DNA of 47,375 nt, from the NCBI RefSeq assembly GCF_022346185.1, contig NZ_JAKRMS010000016.1:1-47375 (forward strand). The letters are read 5' to 3'. This document shows positions 16,502 through 24,630 of this stretch, piece by piece (positions within the stretch are counted from its first letter, which is position 1; every line of letters starts with the position of its first letter). The notes under the pieces are model-generated. The model was not told where the DNA came from and ran no database searches. It saw nothing but the letters and a program-made list of their open reading frames with translations. A program made the translations under genes and the position numbers. This DNA comes from Cellulomonas sp. ACRRI (lineage in GTDB: Bacteria > Actinomycetota > Actinomycetes > Actinomycetales > Cellulomonadaceae).

Positions 16502-17586
16502 CGCGCCGCCGCCGCGTAGGCGGCCGCGTGCCCCGCGGCGGACGCCGCCCACGTCGTGCCCGCCGCGATGCGCCGGCCGGCGGCCGCGCGCGCCGCCGGG
16601 TCCTGCGTCACGACCGCGGTGAGCGCCGCGGCGAGCGCGTCGGGGTCCGCCGGGTCCGCGAGCACCGCGGCCTCCCCGGTGAACTCGGCCATCGACGACC
16701 CCGCCGAGGTCACCACGGGCACGCCGTGCGCCATCGCCTCGAGCACCGGCATGCCGAAGCCCTCCCACAGCGAGGGGAACGCGAAGGCGGTCGCCCCGGC
16801 GTACGCCGCGTGCAGGTCGGCCTCGGAGACCCGGCCCAGCAGGTGCACCGCCCCGGCGGGCAGCGCGGCGAGGGCGCGGTCCACCGCCCGGGCGGCGTCG
16901 CCCCAGCCGGTGGGCCCGACGAGCACCAGGTCGGGGAAGCCGGGCGTGGCCGCGGCCGCGCGGGCGTAGGCCTCGACCAGGCCGGGCAGGTTCTTGCGTG
17001 GCTCGAGCGTGCCGCACCACAGCACGTAGGGACGGTGCACGCCGTGCCGGTCGCGCCACGCCGCGCGGTCGGCGTCCGTGACGGGCAGGGCCCGGACGCC
17101 GTGCGGCACCACGTCGACCCGGCCGGCCTCGATGCCCGCCGCCACGCAGTCGTCCCGGGTCGCGGCCGACGGGACGACGACGCGCGCCGCCTCGCCCCGG
17201 GTGATCTCGAGCGCCCGGCGGAAGAACTGGTTCCCGCGCGGCGTGAAGTGCCCCGGGTCCCGCAGGAACGCCAGGTCGTGCACGGTGACCACGAGCGGTG
17301 CCCGGTGGCCGGGGACGGCCCAGGTCGTCGCGTGCACGACGGCCACGTCGCCGCGCGGGTCCGCGCGCGGCCGGCGCAGCCGGGACCACGCCTCGTACAG
17401 CGCCGGGCGCGGCAGGGGCGCGTGCGCCACCGGGATGCCCAGGCCCGCGTCGCCCTCGCCGCGGGCCGCCACGCCGCGCGGCAGGACCCCGGCGCCGGGC
17501 AGCGCCGCGACCAGCTCCCGGATGTACGAGCCCGAGCCACCGGGCACGGGCTGCCACAGCTGCTCCACGGTCAGGGCGACGTCCAC
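16498..17586 (-). CDS. GT4 family glycosyltransferase
   Basis: A 362-residue GT-B glycosyltransferase. It starts with VALTVEQLWQPVPGGSGSYI, giving the GGSGSYI acceptor loop. The donor half has WCGTLEPRKNLPGLVEAYAR and the E-x7-E motif in WEGFGMPVLEAMAHG. It is a close motif match to the GT4 at 6277. The GTG start is 7 bases below its TAGGCT -10, implying leaderless translation. The TAG stop overlaps the end of the RES toxin gene by four bases. It is transcribed alone and divergently from the GT2 at 17610. Confidence 0.87.
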   Translation of the reverse strand: MDVALTVEQLWQPVPGGSGSYIRELVAALPGAGVLPRGVAARGEGDAGLGIPVAHAPLPRPALYEAWSRLRRPRADPRGDVAVVHATTWAVPGHRAPLVVTVHDLAFLRDPGHFTPRGNQFFRRALEITRGEAARVVVPSAATRDDCVAAGIEAGRVDVVPHGVRALPVTDADRAAWRDRHGVHRPYVLWCGTLEPRKNLPGLVEAYARAAAATPGFPDLVLVGPTGWGDAARAVDRALAALPAGAVHLLGRVSEADLHAAYAGATAFAFPSLWEGFGMPVLEAMAHGVPVVTSAGSSMAEFTGEAAVLADPADPDALAAALTAVVTQDPAARAAAGRRIAAGTTWAASAAGHAAAYAAAAR

Positions 17587-17593
17587 GGCCGCG

Positions 17594-17603
17594 AGCCTAG
17601 ACT
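17594..17603. promoter_or_regulatory. Overlapping divergent -10 elements (two leaderless genes)
   Basis: AGCCTAGACT holds TAGGCT read leftward (17594-17599) and TAGACT read rightward (17598-17603); the two -10 hexamers share a TA step. The GTG codons on the two sides lie 7 and 6 bases beyond, where RNA synthesis would begin. Both the GT4 (17586) and the GT2 (17610) are therefore predicted to be leaderless and driven by one symmetric promoter. Confidence 0.65.
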
Positions 17604-17609
17604 GCCCGG

Positions 17610-18581
17610 GTGCCCGCCCCCGCGTCCGTCCGCGCCGTCGTCGTCACCTGGAACGGGGCGCACCTGCTGCCCGACTGCCTGGACTCCCTGCTCGCGCAGA
17701 CGGTCGGCGACGACCTCGAGGTGCTGGTCGTCGACAACGCCTCGACCGACGGCACCACCGAGCTGCTCGCGGAGCGCTACCCCTCGGTGCGCGTGCTCCG
17801 CGCGCCGCGCAACCTCGGGTTCGCGGGCGGGGTCGCCCTCGGCACCCGGGACTTCGCCGGCGAGTGGTACGTCCTGCTGAACAACGACGCCACGTTCGCC
17901 CCCGACGCGGTGGAGCGGCTGCGCGCCGTCGCGACCGCCCCGGGCGCCGCGGACGTCGCCGCCGTCACCGCGCGCATCCTGCTGGCCGAGCCCGACGGCG
18001 CCGCGCCGCGCCGCGTCAACTCGACGGGCAACGTCATCACCCGCGCCGGCACCGGGACCGACCGCGACTACCTCGCGCCGGTCGGCGCCGAGTCCACGGA
18101 CCCGGACGTCTTCGGGTTCTGCGGGGGTGCCGCGCTGCTCCGGCGCGCCGCCCTCGACGCCGTCGGCGGGTTCGACGGCGACCTGTTCCTCTACTACGAG
18201 GACACCGACGTCTCCTGGCGGCTGCGCGCCGCGGGGCACCGCGTGGTCTACGCGGCCGACGCGGTCGCCGTGCACCGGCACGCCGCCTCGTCGGGCACCG
18301 GCTCGCCGCTGTTCCGGTACCACAACACCCGCAACTCGCTCACGGTCTTCACCCGGCACGCCCCGGTGGGGGTCGTGGCCGGGTCGGCGGCCCGCCAGCT
18401 GGCGGGGCTGCTGCGCGCCGCCGCCCGCTCCGGGCCCCGCGACGCGCTCGTCCGCGCACGGTGGCGCGGCCTGCGGGACTGGGCCCTCCGGCTGCCCCGC
18501 ACCGTGTCCGAACGGCGCCGCACGTGGGCGGGCGCCGCAGTGCCCCGAGCCGAGGTCGCCCGCTACCTGGGACGGGACTGA
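17610..18581 (+). CDS. GT2 family glycosyltransferase (rhamnosyltransferase-like)
   Basis: A 323-residue GT-A enzyme of the WbbL-like family that usually transfers L-rhamnose or galactofuranose. It has VVVTWNGAHLLPDCLDSLLA, VVDNASTDGT, NLGFAGGVALG, the metal-binding LLNNDATF, and GFCGGAALLRR followed by FLYYEDTDVSWRLR with the catalytic acidic cluster. There are no membrane segments. The leaderless GTG start lies 6 bases below TAGACT. A dTDP-L-rhamnose donor is plausible because rfbB, rfbC and rfbD are in the window, but it is not proven. It is followed 83 bases later by the separately promoted GT at 18664. Confidence 0.87.
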   Translation: MPAPASVRAVVVTWNGAHLLPDCLDSLLAQTVGDDLEVLVVDNASTDGTTELLAERYPSVRVLRAPRNLGFAGGVALGTRDFAGEWYVLLNNDATFAPDAVERLRAVATAPGAADVAAVTARILLAEPDGAAPRRVNSTGNVITRAGTGTDRDYLAPVGAESTDPDVFGFCGGAALLRRAALDAVGGFDGDLFLYYEDTDVSWRLRAAGHRVVYAADAVAVHRHAASSGTGSPLFRYHNTRNSLTVFTRHAPVGVVAGSAARQLAGLLRAAARSGPRDALVRARWRGLRDWALRLPRTVSERRRTWAGAAVPRAEVARYLGRD

Positions 18582-18620
18582 GCGCCGCGCGCGGCGCGCG
18601 CCCCACCCAGCCGGTCCCGG

Positions 18621-18626
18621 TAGGCT
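18621..18626 (+). promoter_or_regulatory. -10 element upstream of the 789-residue GT
   Basis: TAGGCT lies in the 83-base gap between two glycosyltransferase genes, about 38 bases before the downstream start. The leader carries GGGGAAGG as a ribosome site. Confidence 0.5.
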
Positions 18627-18663
18627 CTGCCCTCGGTTCTCGACCACGGGGAAGGCGTCTCAC

Positions 18664-21033
18664 TTGGTGCAGTTCTGCAGCATCGCGGCCGGGGTCGACC
18701 CGGCCGCCCTGCGTCTCACGATCGGCGACGCCCTGCGGCTGCACCCCGGTACGCACGCGGTGGTCCTCGACGTGGACGGCGGGTGCGCCGGCTGGGACGA
18801 GGCCGAGGTCCTCACGCCCGCCGCGCTGGGCGTCCCCGAGCCCATGCTGCACGCGGCGGGCCTGCTGGCCGACCCGGACGAGCTGCGCTCCTGGCTGCTC
18901 CCCCGCCTGCTCGCGCACGTCGCCCGGCGCGACGTCGTCGCCGTGCACGTCTCCGCGGGGGTGCGCGTCCTCGCGCCGCTGACCCCCCTGGTCGACGCCG
19001 CCCGGGAGCGGGGGATGGCGCTCGTCGCCCGGCGCGACACCCTGCCGCCGCACGACCGGCTCAGCCCGTCCTCCGCGGACGTCGTGGACGCGGGCCCGTA
19101 CCGGGAGTCGCTCGTCGCGGCGACGTCCGCCGCCCTGCCGCGCCTGGACCGGTGGGCCGCCGAGGCCGACCTCGGGCGCCCGCGCGCGTGGCAGTCCCTC
19201 GCCGCCGTGTCCGACGTCGCCGTGCTGCCCGCGGCGACGCTGCTGTCCCGGTGGACGCTCGACCCGGGCACCGTGGTCCGCGCCGAGGGCGACGCCGTCA
19301 CGGCCGACGGCGTGCCCGTCCTCGCCGTCGACCTCGCCGCGTTCGACCCCGAGCGGCCCTGGTTGCTCGCCACCGCCGGGGCGGACACCGCCCGCGCGCG
19401 CCTGACCGACCACCCCGTCGTGCGCGCGGTGACCGAGCGGCACGCCGCCGAGCTCGCCGCGGCCGGCGCGGGCCCGGTCCCGCCCTCGCCGTACGAGCGC
19501 ACCGCCGACGGCCTCACGGTCGACGCCGCGATGCGCCGGGCGTACGCCGACGCCGTCCTGGGCGAGCCGGAGGCCGTCGTCGGCGTGCCCGACCCGTACG
19601 ACGCCGCGGACCCGGGCGCGTTCACCACCTGGCTCGACGAGGTCGTGACCGACGGCGTGCCGCTGACCCGGTACCTGCTCGCCCTGTACGAGGACCGGCC
19701 CGACCTGCGGCGCGAGTTCCCCCGGGTGCCCGGCGCCGACTCCGGCCGGTTCGTGGACTGGCTGGACCTGCACGCCCGGCACGAGAACGACTACGCCGTC
19801 CCGCTGCTGGAGTCCGGCTCCCGCACGGCGCGCGCCGCCGCCGCGACGACCCGCCACGGCCGCCGCCCGCGCGGGCTCAACGTCGCGGGCTACCTGCACG
19901 GCGAGCTCGGCATCGGCGAGTCCGCACGGCTCATGCTGCAGGCCCTGTCGACCACGTCGGTCCCGTACTCGACCCTCTCGGTGGGCCGGCACCTGCAGTC
20001 GCGGCAGGCCACCCGCCTCGGCCGCCTCGCGGGCGAGGCCGAGCGGTTCGACCTCACCCTGCTGTGCGTCAACGCCGACCAGACGGGCGCCGCCCTCGCC
20101 GCGGAGCCCGACCTCGCCGCGTCCACGTACCGCATCGGCATGTGGTACTGGGAGGTCGAGGACTTCCCCGCGACCATGCACGGCGGCTTCGGCCACGTGG
20201 ACGAGGTGTGGGTCGCCTCCGACTTCGTCCGGGACGCGATCGCCCGGCACACCGCGCTGCCGGTGGTCACCGTGCCGCCGCCGCTGCCGCAGGCCGCCGC
20301 GCCCACCACGCTGACCCGCGCCGACCTCGGGCTGCCCGAGGACCGGCCGGTGGTGCTGTTCTCGTTCGACTACCTCAGCACCGCCGAGCGCAAGAACCCC
20401 CTCGGCGCCGTCGAGGCGTTCCGGCGCGCGTTCGCCCCGGACGAGGGGCCCGTGCTCGTCATCAAGTCGATCAACTCCGACAAGCGCGTGGGCGACGCCG
20501 AGCGGCTGCGGCTGCGTGTCGCCGGCGAGCCGGACGTCGTCCTGATGGACGAGTACCTGAGCGCCGCCGCGCGGGACGCCCTGGTCCAGCACTGCGACGC
20601 GTACCTGTCGCTGCACCGCTCCGAGGGCCTCGGCCTGACCATCGCCGAGGCCATGGCCTACGGCAAGCCGGTCGTCGCCACGGGGTACAGCGGCAACCTG
20701 CAGTTCATGACGGCCGAGAACTCGTTCCTCGTGCCGTGGACCGCGACGACCGTGCCCGAGCACTGCGAGCCGTACCCGGTGGGCACCCGGTGGGCCGACC
20801 CCGACCTCGACGCCGCCGCCGCGGCGCTGCGCACGATCGTCGACGACCCGGCGCTCGCCACCGCGCGCGGCCAGCGCGCCGCGTACGACATCCGGGAGCA
20901 CCACGCGCCGGCCGTCGCGGGCGAGCGGATCGCGGCGCGCCTGACCCGGATCCGCGCCGAGCTGCCGCGGCTGGTGTGGCGCTCGCGCGTCCGCCGCGCC
21001 CGCTCGCTGGCCGCCCGCGCCCTGGGCCGCTGA
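18664..21033 (+). CDS. Two-part glycosyltransferase: degenerate GT8-like N-terminus plus GT4 domain
   Basis: A 789-residue protein. Residues 1-250 follow the layout of actinobacterial GT8-like transferases (VVLDVDGG, LRSWLLPRLLAHV, later a FDPERPWLL segment), but where the family has a metal-binding Asp-Pro-Asp strand this protein has HVSAGVRV. That half is probably not catalytic. Residues 280-400 match the usual linker of these proteins. From residue 402 a GT4 domain begins at LNVAGYLHGELGIGESARLM, with FSFDYLSTAERKNP and the E-x7-E motif in SEGLGLTIAEAMAYG. The start is TTG 18664 (8 bases after GGGGAAGG) or GTG 18667. It is transcribed alone and ends before a shared terminator. Confidence 0.8.
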   Translation: MVQFCSIAAGVDPAALRLTIGDALRLHPGTHAVVLDVDGGCAGWDEAEVLTPAALGVPEPMLHAAGLLADPDELRSWLLPRLLAHVARRDVVAVHVSAGVRVLAPLTPLVDAARERGMALVARRDTLPPHDRLSPSSADVVDAGPYRESLVAATSAALPRLDRWAAEADLGRPRAWQSLAAVSDVAVLPAATLLSRWTLDPGTVVRAEGDAVTADGVPVLAVDLAAFDPERPWLLATAGADTARARLTDHPVVRAVTERHAAELAAAGAGPVPPSPYERTADGLTVDAAMRRAYADAVLGEPEAVVGVPDPYDAADPGAFTTWLDEVVTDGVPLTRYLLALYEDRPDLRREFPRVPGADSGRFVDWLDLHARHENDYAVPLLESGSRTARAAAATTRHGRRPRGLNVAGYLHGELGIGESARLMLQALSTTSVPYSTLSVGRHLQSRQATRLGRLAGEAERFDLTLLCVNADQTGAALAAEPDLAASTYRIGMWYWEVEDFPATMHGGFGHVDEVWVASDFVRDAIARHTALPVVTVPPPLPQAAAPTTLTRADLGLPEDRPVVLFSFDYLSTAERKNPLGAVEAFRRAFAPDEGPVLVIKSINSDKRVGDAERLRLRVAGEPDVVLMDEYLSAAARDALVQHCDAYLSLHRSEGLGLTIAEAMAYGKPVVATGYSGNLQFMTAENSFLVPWTATTVPEHCEPYPVGTRWADPDLDAAAAALRTIVDDPALATARGQRAAYDIREHHAPAVAGERIAARLTRIRAELPRLVWRSRVRRARSLAARALGR

Positions 21034-21075
21034 CCCACCGCGCCGGGCGCGGCGGCCGAGGGGGCGCGCACATGG

Positions 21076-21115
21076 CGAGGGCGACGCCGCCCCTGCCGGG
21101 GTGGCGCCGCCCTCG
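21076..21115. terminator. Bidirectional hairpin terminator
   Basis: 18-base arms (21076-21093 and 21098-21115) pair with two imperfect positions, one a G-U wobble, around a TGCC loop. It sits between convergent glycosyltransferase genes ending at 21033 and 21124. There is no T-run. Confidence 0.65.
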
Positions 21116-21123
21116 TGCGTGCC

Positions 21124-23646
21124 TCAGTCCTCGGTGGCCGGCGCCGGGCCGCCGCCCAGGACGCGCCGCACCCGGCCGGTCGCGCGCCGCACGACCTCCC
21201 GCGGCCCGCCGGCCGACAGGTACTGCTTCGCCAGCAGGAGGTCGTCCCGCACGGTCGGCCGCTTGCGCTGGAACGCCCGGGCCGTCGTGCTCGGGGTGCC
21301 GAGCGCCTGCGCCAGGTCGGTCGCCCGCCGCGGCGTGCGGCAGAAGTCGACCAGCGGCTTGAGCGCCGTGCTCCAGGTGTACCGGGTCGCGAACCGCCGC
21401 ACGTTCGACCGCGCCACCTCGGCCGCGTCGGCGTCGTACAGCATCTCCTCGAGCGCCGCGGCGAGCGCCTCGACGTCGCGCTCCGGGACGACCCGGCCCA
21501 GGCCGTGGTCCCGGATGAGCTCGCCGAACGTGTCGCCGCCGGTCGCCACGATCGGCAGCGACGCCCACAGGTAGTCGAGGATGCGGGTGCGGAACGAGTA
21601 GGCCGTCTCGATGTGCAGGAAGTGGGTCGAGACGCCGACGTCCGCGTCCATCAGGTAGTCCGCGCGCTCGGCGTACGGCACCCACCCGTGGTTGAAGAAC
21701 ACGTGCTTGCCCGTGAGCCCCAGCTGCTCGGCGAGCTGCTGCGTCTCCCAGGCCATCTTCATGTCCGGCACGCCGGGGTTCGGGTGCTTGAGGCCCATGA
21801 AGTACAGCCGGATGTCCGGGTGCGCGTCGCGCAGCCGGTCGACCGCCCGCAGCAGGGTCAGCGGGTCGAACCAGTTGTAGACGCCGCCGCCCCAGATGAT
21901 GACCCTGTCGTCCGGGCCGATCCCGTCGACCTGGCCGCGGATGGCGGACCGGCGCTGCACGGGCGGCTCGTCCGGGATGCCGAACGGGACCACGCTGATG
22001 AGCGCGTCGAGGCTGGCGTCCTCGTCGTAGACCGCCGGGTTGATGCGGCCCTGCCCGGCGAGCTGACCGAGCCAGAAGTCGCGCTGCTTGTCCGACGCGC
22101 AGAGCAGGTAGTCGGCGCGGCGCAGCTGCTCGTTGAGCGCGCGGGTGGTCTCCCGGACGGCGAGGGCACGGCCCCCGGGGCCGAGGTCGCGGGCCTGCTC
22201 CAGCTGCTCCAGGTGCATCGGGTCGTAGACGTCCGCGACGATCACCTTGCTGCTCTTCTTGAGCCACGGCGCGGCCTCGAGCAGGAACCCCTGGAACACG
22301 ATGACGTCGGCCCACTCCGAGGCCTCCTGCAGGCTGCGCCCGGAGACGTGGCCGACCTCGAACGTGTCGGAGGTGACCTGGCAGCCGCCCGTGGAGACGA
22401 GGCGCACGTCGTGCTCCGGTGCCAGCGCGCGGGCGATCTCCCAGGCCCGGATCGCCGGCCCGGCCATGCGCTCGAGCAGGGGCTCACCGGTGACGACGAG
22501 GACCCGCTGCCGGGAGACGAAGTGCTCGGCGATGCCGAAGGCCTCGACGAGCGACTGGTGCGCCGCCAGGTAGGACGGGAAGCCGTACGCCGGCTCGATC
22601 GCGTGCCGGAACAGCGGGAACAGGTCCCGGTCGCTGCGGCGGCGCCGGCCCTGGATCTGCGCGCGGCTCTCCATGAGCGTCGGCAGGTTGTCCGTGAAGT
22701 AGTCGATCGCGTACGGCCCGGTGAGGGCCATCTTCTGCACCTCGACCGTGCCGACGTCGTCGTTGCCGGGCGAGCGCTGCAGGTCGAGGACCGTGGCGTC
22801 GGTGTCGGTCCGCGCGAGCGAGCGGCGGACGGCCAGCGCCATCGCGGCGGGCAGCGCCTTGGCCAGCGACTCGTCGTCGAAGTTCTTGTACATCGACAGC
22901 AGGGCGTTGCGCTCGAGCAGGTAGCTCTCGCGGTAGTTCCCGAACTTCTTCATGGTCACGTGGTGCTTGTGGTACGCGATCGAGGTCGGCACGTACCGCA
23001 CGCGGTACCCCAGCAGGTTGAGCCGCCAGCCGAGGTCGACGTCCTCGTAGAACATGAAGAACCGCTCGTCGAACCCGCCGACCTCGCGGAACACGGCGGC
23101 CGGCATGACGGTCGCGGCACCGGTCGCGAACAGCACGTCCTTGGGCACGTCGAACTCCGGGGAGTCCGCCCGGCCCACCTCGCGCTTGTAGCCCATGCCG
23201 AACCAGGTCAGCGAGCCGTCGACGTAGTCGATCGCCTGGCCGTCCCAGTCGAGCACCTTGCTCGCGACCGCCCCGATCCACGGGTCCTCGGCGAGCGCCG
23301 CCACGGCGGCGGACACCCACTGCGGGTGCGGCCGGGCGTCGTTGTTGAGGAACGCGACGTACTCGCCGGTGGCGTGGTCGACGCCGAGGTTGCAGCCCCC
23401 GGCGAAGCCGGTGTTGGACCCGGCCTCGACCACCGTGGCCCCGGGCACGGCGGCGCGGATCCGCTCCGCGCTGCCGTCCCCGGAGTCGTTGTCGACCACG
23501 ATCAGCTCGAGCTGGTCGGCCGGCCAGTCCATCTCGGCGAGGTGCCCCAGGCACGTGATGGTGTCGTCGGCCCCGCGGTAGTTCACGAGGATCACCGACA
23601 CGACGCCCGGACGGACCACGGGCTCGCCCCCTGCGAAACGCTTCAT
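21124..23646 (-). CDS. Bifunctional GT2-GT4 glycosyltransferase fusion
   Basis: An 840-residue protein with two catalytic domains. Residues 15-265 are GT2 (VILVNYRGADDT, VVDNDSGDGS, NTGFAGGCNLG, FLNNDARPHP, FMFYEDVDLGWRL). A helical linker at about 270-370 holds a Arg-rich segment. From about residue 378 a GT4 half begins at VLVVTGEPLLERMAGPAIRA, with WGGGVYNWFDPLTLLRAV and a donor region FLHIETAYSFRTRILDYLWA, where an acidic residue precedes a loosely conserved E-x7-E position. Such fusions can add two sugars in turn to one acceptor. The gene follows the two Gmd genes with an 8-base gap and should be cotranscribed, so a GDP-6-deoxyhexose is a possible donor. Confidence 0.83.
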   Translation of the reverse strand: MKRFAGGEPVVRPGVVSVILVNYRGADDTITCLGHLAEMDWPADQLELIVVDNDSGDGSAERIRAAVPGATVVEAGSNTGFAGGCNLGVDHATGEYVAFLNNDARPHPQWVSAAVAALAEDPWIGAVASKVLDWDGQAIDYVDGSLTWFGMGYKREVGRADSPEFDVPKDVLFATGAATVMPAAVFREVGGFDERFFMFYEDVDLGWRLNLLGYRVRYVPTSIAYHKHHVTMKKFGNYRESYLLERNALLSMYKNFDDESLAKALPAAMALAVRRSLARTDTDATVLDLQRSPGNDDVGTVEVQKMALTGPYAIDYFTDNLPTLMESRAQIQGRRRRSDRDLFPLFRHAIEPAYGFPSYLAAHQSLVEAFGIAEHFVSRQRVLVVTGEPLLERMAGPAIRAWEIARALAPEHDVRLVSTGGCQVTSDTFEVGHVSGRSLQEASEWADVIVFQGFLLEAAPWLKKSSKVIVADVYDPMHLEQLEQARDLGPGGRALAVRETTRALNEQLRRADYLLCASDKQRDFWLGQLAGQGRINPAVYDEDASLDALISVVPFGIPDEPPVQRRSAIRGQVDGIGPDDRVIIWGGGVYNWFDPLTLLRAVDRLRDAHPDIRLYFMGLKHPNPGVPDMKMAWETQQLAEQLGLTGKHVFFNHGWVPYAERADYLMDADVGVSTHFLHIETAYSFRTRILDYLWASLPIVATGGDTFGELIRDHGLGRVVPERDVEALAAALEEMLYDADAAEVARSNVRRFATRYTWSTALKPLVDFCRTPRRATDLAQALGTPSTTARAFQRKRPTVRDDLLLAKQYLSAGGPREVVRRATGRVRRVLGGGPAPATED

Positions 23647-23654
23647 GCTCTCGA

Positions 23655-24626
23655 TCAGCCCTCTACCAGCTCCAGGTCGTGGTCGACCATGCGCGCCACG
23701 ACCTCCTCGAACTCCACCGTGCGCCGCCAGCCGAGCTCGCGCTCGGCCTTGGACGGGTCCCCGACCAGCGTGGACGCGTCGGCCGGGCGGACGAACCGCG
23801 GGTCGACGGTCACGTGCCGCTCCCAGTCGTCGCCGACGCCGGCGCGGCGCAGCGCGGCCTCCGCGAAGTCGCGCACCGAGTGCGTGCGCCCGGTCGCGAC
23901 CACGAAGTCGTCCGGCACGTCGTGCCGGAGCGCGCGCAGCATCGCGTCGACGTAGTCCGGCGCCCAGCCCCAGTCGCGGCGGGCGTCGAGGTTGCCGAGC
24001 GCGATGACGCCCTCGCCCGTGCGCCCGATCGCGGCCGCGGCGGCCGTGATCTTGCGGGTGACGAAGGTGGTCGGCCGCAGCGGCGACTCGTGGTTGAACA
24101 GGATCGCCGTGGCGGCGTGCAGCCCCCGGCCGCGGTAGACCGCGGTCTGGTGGTGCGCGAACGCCTTGGCCGCCCCGTACGGGTTGACCGGCCGGATCGC
24201 GGTGCGCTCGTCCTGCGGCTCCACCTCGGGCTGCCCGAAGATCTCCGCGCTCGACGCCTGCAGGAAGCGCACGGGCCGGCCCGTGGCCTCCTGCACGCCG
24301 TGCGCGGCCTCGAGCAGCGCGGTGACCGCGAGGCCGCTGAGCCGCGCGGTCAGCACCGGCTCGGCCCAGGAGACCGCGACCGAGCTGATGCCCGCGAGGT
24401 TCACGACCTCGTCCGGCGCGACCTCGGCGACCAGCCCCGCGAGGTGGTCGAGGTCGCCGAGGTCGCCCGTGTGCAGCACCACGCCGGGGTGCCGCTGCGC
24501 GAGCGCGGCCACGCCGTCGTCACCGGCCCGGACGAGCCCGTGCACCTGGGCGCCGTCGGCCAGCAGCCGGTCGACCAGGTACGTGCCGTCCTGCCCGGTG
24601 ATCCCGGTGACGAACGTCGTGGTCAC
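23655..24626 (-). CDS. GDP-mannose 4,6-dehydratase paralogue
   Basis: A 323-residue SDR enzyme, most like Gmd: TGITGQDGTYL at the NAD(P) site, ASSAEIFG with Glu128, Tyr150-xxx-Lys154, FNHESPLRPTTFVTRKI and GNLDARRDWGWAPDYVDAM. Gmd converts GDP-mannose to GDP-4-dehydro-6-deoxy-mannose. Next to a complete Gmd, this copy could make a distinct product or have become the 4-reductase giving GDP-D-rhamnose. However, Glu128 and the Gmd-like C-terminal half favour a dehydratase. The GTG start is four bases after the upstream gmd stop. It shows more substitutions than the neighbouring gmd, as expected of the freer copy. Confidence 0.8.
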   Translation of the reverse strand: MTTTFVTGITGQDGTYLVDRLLADGAQVHGLVRAGDDGVAALAQRHPGVVLHTGDLGDLDHLAGLVAEVAPDEVVNLAGISSVAVSWAEPVLTARLSGLAVTALLEAAHGVQEATGRPVRFLQASSAEIFGQPEVEPQDERTAIRPVNPYGAAKAFAHHQTAVYRGRGLHAATAILFNHESPLRPTTFVTRKITAAAAAIGRTGEGVIALGNLDARRDWGWAPDYVDAMLRALRHDVPDDFVVATGRTHSVRDFAEAALRRAGVGDDWERHVTVDPRFVRPADASTLVGDPSKAERELGWRRTVEFEEVVARMVDHDLELVEG

Positions 24627-24630
24627 CGGC

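Noticed and set aside
18582-18597. 16-base GC palindrome just after the GT2 stop
   Set aside because: It has no loop, so it could not form a normal terminator hairpin; chance is likely at this base composition.
18349-20904. An 851-codon minus-strand frame
   Set aside because: Antisense to the GT2 and two-part GT genes, with low-complexity composition.
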